A program made the translations under genes and the position numbers. A stretch of 54,974 bases of DNA from Mytilinidion resinicola (taxonomy: Eukaryota > Ascomycota > Dothideomycetes > Mytilinidiales > Mytilinidiaceae): NCBI RefSeq assembly GCF_010093595.1, contig NW_022985442.1, forward strand, positions 1,248,987 to 1,303,960, read 5' to 3'. Positions 52,893 through 54,974 of this stretch are shown here, in pieces. Within the stretch, counting starts at the first letter, position 1, and each line of letters starts with the position of its first letter. A model generated the notes under the pieces. It searched no databases and had not been told where the DNA came from. It worked only from the letters and a program-made list of their open reading frames with translations.

Positions 52893-54343
52893 TCATAGTT
52901 CGTCGTCCATATCTGGTACTACAGGTGGTAGTGGTGGCGGTGGAGGCGGTGCTGATGGTTTTGTTTCTCCTCGCGGCTTTCGCTCTTTTCTTGATTTTGG
53001 ATTCGTTCCCGTCTCCGGATTTTCTTCACTTTGATCTCCCCCGGGAGGAGCGCCTGGGGGCGGACCTTTACGAGCACGAAATGGACCGATAATCACCTCC
53101 GACTTTGTCAAGTGCTCCTGCGAGCCGACCATGCGGAAAACGCCACCAAAAACAAGAACAAAGTTGTCACCAAACTCAGCAAATGGCTGAGTGCTGTTGT
53201 TAACGAGGCCGACGACTTCGACATGTGCGGGATCGAGACGTAGATCCCTTCTAGGAAATATCCATGTGTAATCCGTCCTGCTGCTGTGCAGCAGCCGTGC
53301 AACTTCCATCGCTTTCTTGCATAATGGCTTCATTGCCTTTTTCACGTCCTGGTCATTCTTCGGCGGCTTCGTGAGAAAAGCGGCGAGCTCTTCGTTTTTG
53401 TAGAGGGCGTTTGCTAGATGCGTCGCTTTCGCATCTAAGCGCTTGGCTGCGTCTTTACCGCTGTATCGACTAAATTGGCAACTGCAGCAAACCATTCTTT
53501 CCGTGCTTTCTTAGCGGCTGTGGACCAGTTAGCTGAAGCCGCAATATAATTTCGAATTTTCGGCTACCTACCGCCATTCCTCGCGTCCATGCTGTCGTAG
53601 ACGGCGCTCATTTGCTTTTCCACATTTTCGTCAAAGCCAAAATAGATTCCTTTGAAGCAGAAGCTTTGAATGATTCTTGCGATGATCCCGACCACCGAGA
53701 GGTCCTTTCCATTGTTGTCGAGGAGGTTGTACCAGCGCTCCCTTGTCTTTGCTTTCCGATTCGTGTAGTGCATTCTGACGAGATTTAAGATCAGTTCTTT
53801 GAGCTCGTGGAAGTGGGCTTGGATTGTCTCGGCAGGGTGTTCGGGCTCCGGGTCTACGACAACGACGCCGCCGCCTCCTTGTGTCGCAACCTCATTCAAG
53901 GTATCCCTAGCCTTCTCGAGGTTCACCTGTAATCTGCTGTTCTCGAGGGTCTTCTCATTAAGAAACTGCTCTTGCTCTCGAATTTTAGCGTTGAGCTCGG
54001 CGATTTTGTCATTTAGCGCTTTGCTAGTCGCTTGAACCGTATCGTCCCCTTTGAGGAGTTCTTCTATCCGAGCCTTGAGCTCTTGGACCTCTGCATCGAC
54101 AAGTTTTTTACCATCTTTCCATTTCTTTTCCCGGTCGTTGCTTTCGTTGAGATCCCTATGTAGGGCTTGATTTGCGAATTGGAACCCTGAGAGGGTCTTG
54201 TTGAGCTCCTTGATGTGAAACTCGTGGGAGGTGATTATCCCGCCCTTCTCTTGGAGCGCCCTTTGCTGATTGGCCTGTAGCGGGCGCTCGTTAGGACAGA
54301 GTTCTAAGGGTTGAACGAAAGCCTTACTGTTAGGTCTACTCAT
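52893..54343 (-). CDS. Coiled-coil protein, unrecognised; probable frameshift
   Basis: Exon 1 is 54343 to about 53572 and exon 2 runs from 53517 to 52893, roughly 455 aa. The N-terminal half is a long coiled coil rich in Glu/Lys/Asn (LVDAEVQELKARIEELLK, then LNDKIAELNAKIREQEQF). A helical domain follows (HFHELKELILNLVRMHYTNR, then GIIARIIQSFCFKGIYFGFD). After the intron (GTAGGT donor, GCTAAC branch, CCACAG acceptor) the natural frame reads AAKKARKEWFAAVANLVDTA but then shifts relative to KDAAKRLDAKATHLANALYK; joining them needs one extra or two fewer bases near 53459. Using a later AAG acceptor would keep an open frame but with less natural sequence. The C-terminus is Pro/Lys-rich and ends PPPLPPVVPDMDDEL. 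I do not recognise the family. Confidence 0.6.
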
Positions 54344-54462
54344 TGCCGCGACCTGAGTTCCTCGTGTATGGCCTCGAAAATGGTGGTGACAAAGGGGTCG
54401 ATGTCAGCATCTACGGACTGCTGCACGGCTTCGGCCACAGCGCGACGGGTGTCAGACAGCAT
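54340..54462 (-). other. Short upstream ORF overlapping the coiled-coil gene start
   Basis: A 40-codon frame starts at an ATG at 54462 and reads MLSDTRRAVAEAVQQSVDAD then IDPFVTTIFEAIHEELRSRQ. Its TGA stop overlaps the ATG of the next frame (ATGA at 54343-54340). Its composition is protein-like, so it may be the true N-terminus put out of frame, or a regulatory uORF. Confidence 0.45.
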
Positions 54463-54974
54463 GGTTGCTTGCGGTCGAAGGGCGAAGAGGGTTGCAAAAG
54501 TGGCTACGAAGAAGGAGACTTGAAGACGGGACTTGAAAACAAAGAGCTTGAAACAAAGACTTGAGCTTGCCTACAGTTTGGTGGCTACGGGTGTTCTCTA
54601 CATTGTCCACGCTATAGACCCTCTGCCATCTGAAGTCGACGATTGGCGATGCTAATGCTGACCTCCCTTCCGGACACGTATGGGCCTATCTATGCAAGCT
54701 TCTTTCGTGTCCTAACTACAGTAAGTCGTGGCGCTTACCAAGTAACTTTCTCCTTCATGTGCAGCTCTGTGTACGGCTCCAAGCGCAGCTTCAAGCTCAG
54801 CTATGTACATAACTACGTGCATAGCTCCAGGCGTAGCTCCAAGCGCAGCTACGTCTATCACTTTAATGCTGCGGGAGGAAGGCTGGAGTATTGAAAAGTG
54901 AAGGGGCTGCTTAGTAAATTGATTACATATAACGTAATCCACAAGTTAGTGGCCCGCACAAGCTAGTGGCCCAC
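54463..54974. other. Window end, short direct repeats
   Basis: This is the upstream region of the coiled-coil gene. GCTCCAAGCGCAGCT occurs twice 60 bp apart (about 54776 and 54836), with a degenerate copy (GCTCCAGGCGTAGCT) between. Short frames cover this patch, but no gene is called. Confidence 0.45.

Overview
The window looks like nuclear DNA of a filamentous ascomycete, probably a Dothideomycete or a related Pezizomycotina lineage. The reasons are short (about 45-65 nt) GT-AG introns with CTAAC/CTGAC-like branch points, a Zn2Cys6 regulator, a siderophore acyltransferase, a CorA-like incompatibility-type membrane protein, and genes for eL15 and Mn-SOD with fungal intron patterns. All exon joins given here were worked out by hand from splice signals and reading-frame continuity. 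No homology search was run.

Layout. 0.5-10.8 kb is an accessory-type, signalling-rich region. It holds a CorA-like two-TM protein (-), a decayed gene fragment (-), a protein kinase fused to a long TPR array (+), and, tail to tail with it, a kinase plus degenerate-kinase protein (-). 10.8-15.5 kb has no gene I can defend; its right half is a GC-rich tract that leads into an intronless Pho85-type cyclin gene (15.5-16.7 kb). A 4.6 kb gap follows and carries one intron-containing tRNA-Glu(CUC). 21.3-29.6 kb holds a J-domain protein, a type II membrane glycosyltransferase-like protein and ribosomal protein eL15. 30.9-36.0 kb holds a Zn2Cys6 transcription factor and an RBR E3 ubiquitin ligase. 36.2-40.6 kb holds two unrelated, diverged tandem arrays (units of about 162 bp and 174 bp) that flank a single-exon Myb/SANT-like gene. 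41.4-48.0 kb is a compact metabolic stretch: an MFS transporter, mitochondrial Mn-SOD, a SidF/SidL-like N5-hydroxyornithine acyltransferase and an RraA-like aldolase/decarboxylase. 49.7-51.8 kb holds a kelch-type membrane protein. 52.9-54.5 kb holds a coiled-coil gene with signs of frame damage.

The housekeeping and metabolic genes show no obvious joint pathway, although Mn-SOD and the siderophore gene both relate to iron and oxidative balance. The more unusual content is (1) the kinase-TPR / kinase-pseudokinase pair next to a CorA-like gene, which resembles the architecture of fungal allorecognition or immune-type loci, and (2) the Myb/SANT gene enclosed by two codon-length tandem arrays with CCTATTGT/ACAATAGG dyads in its upstream region.
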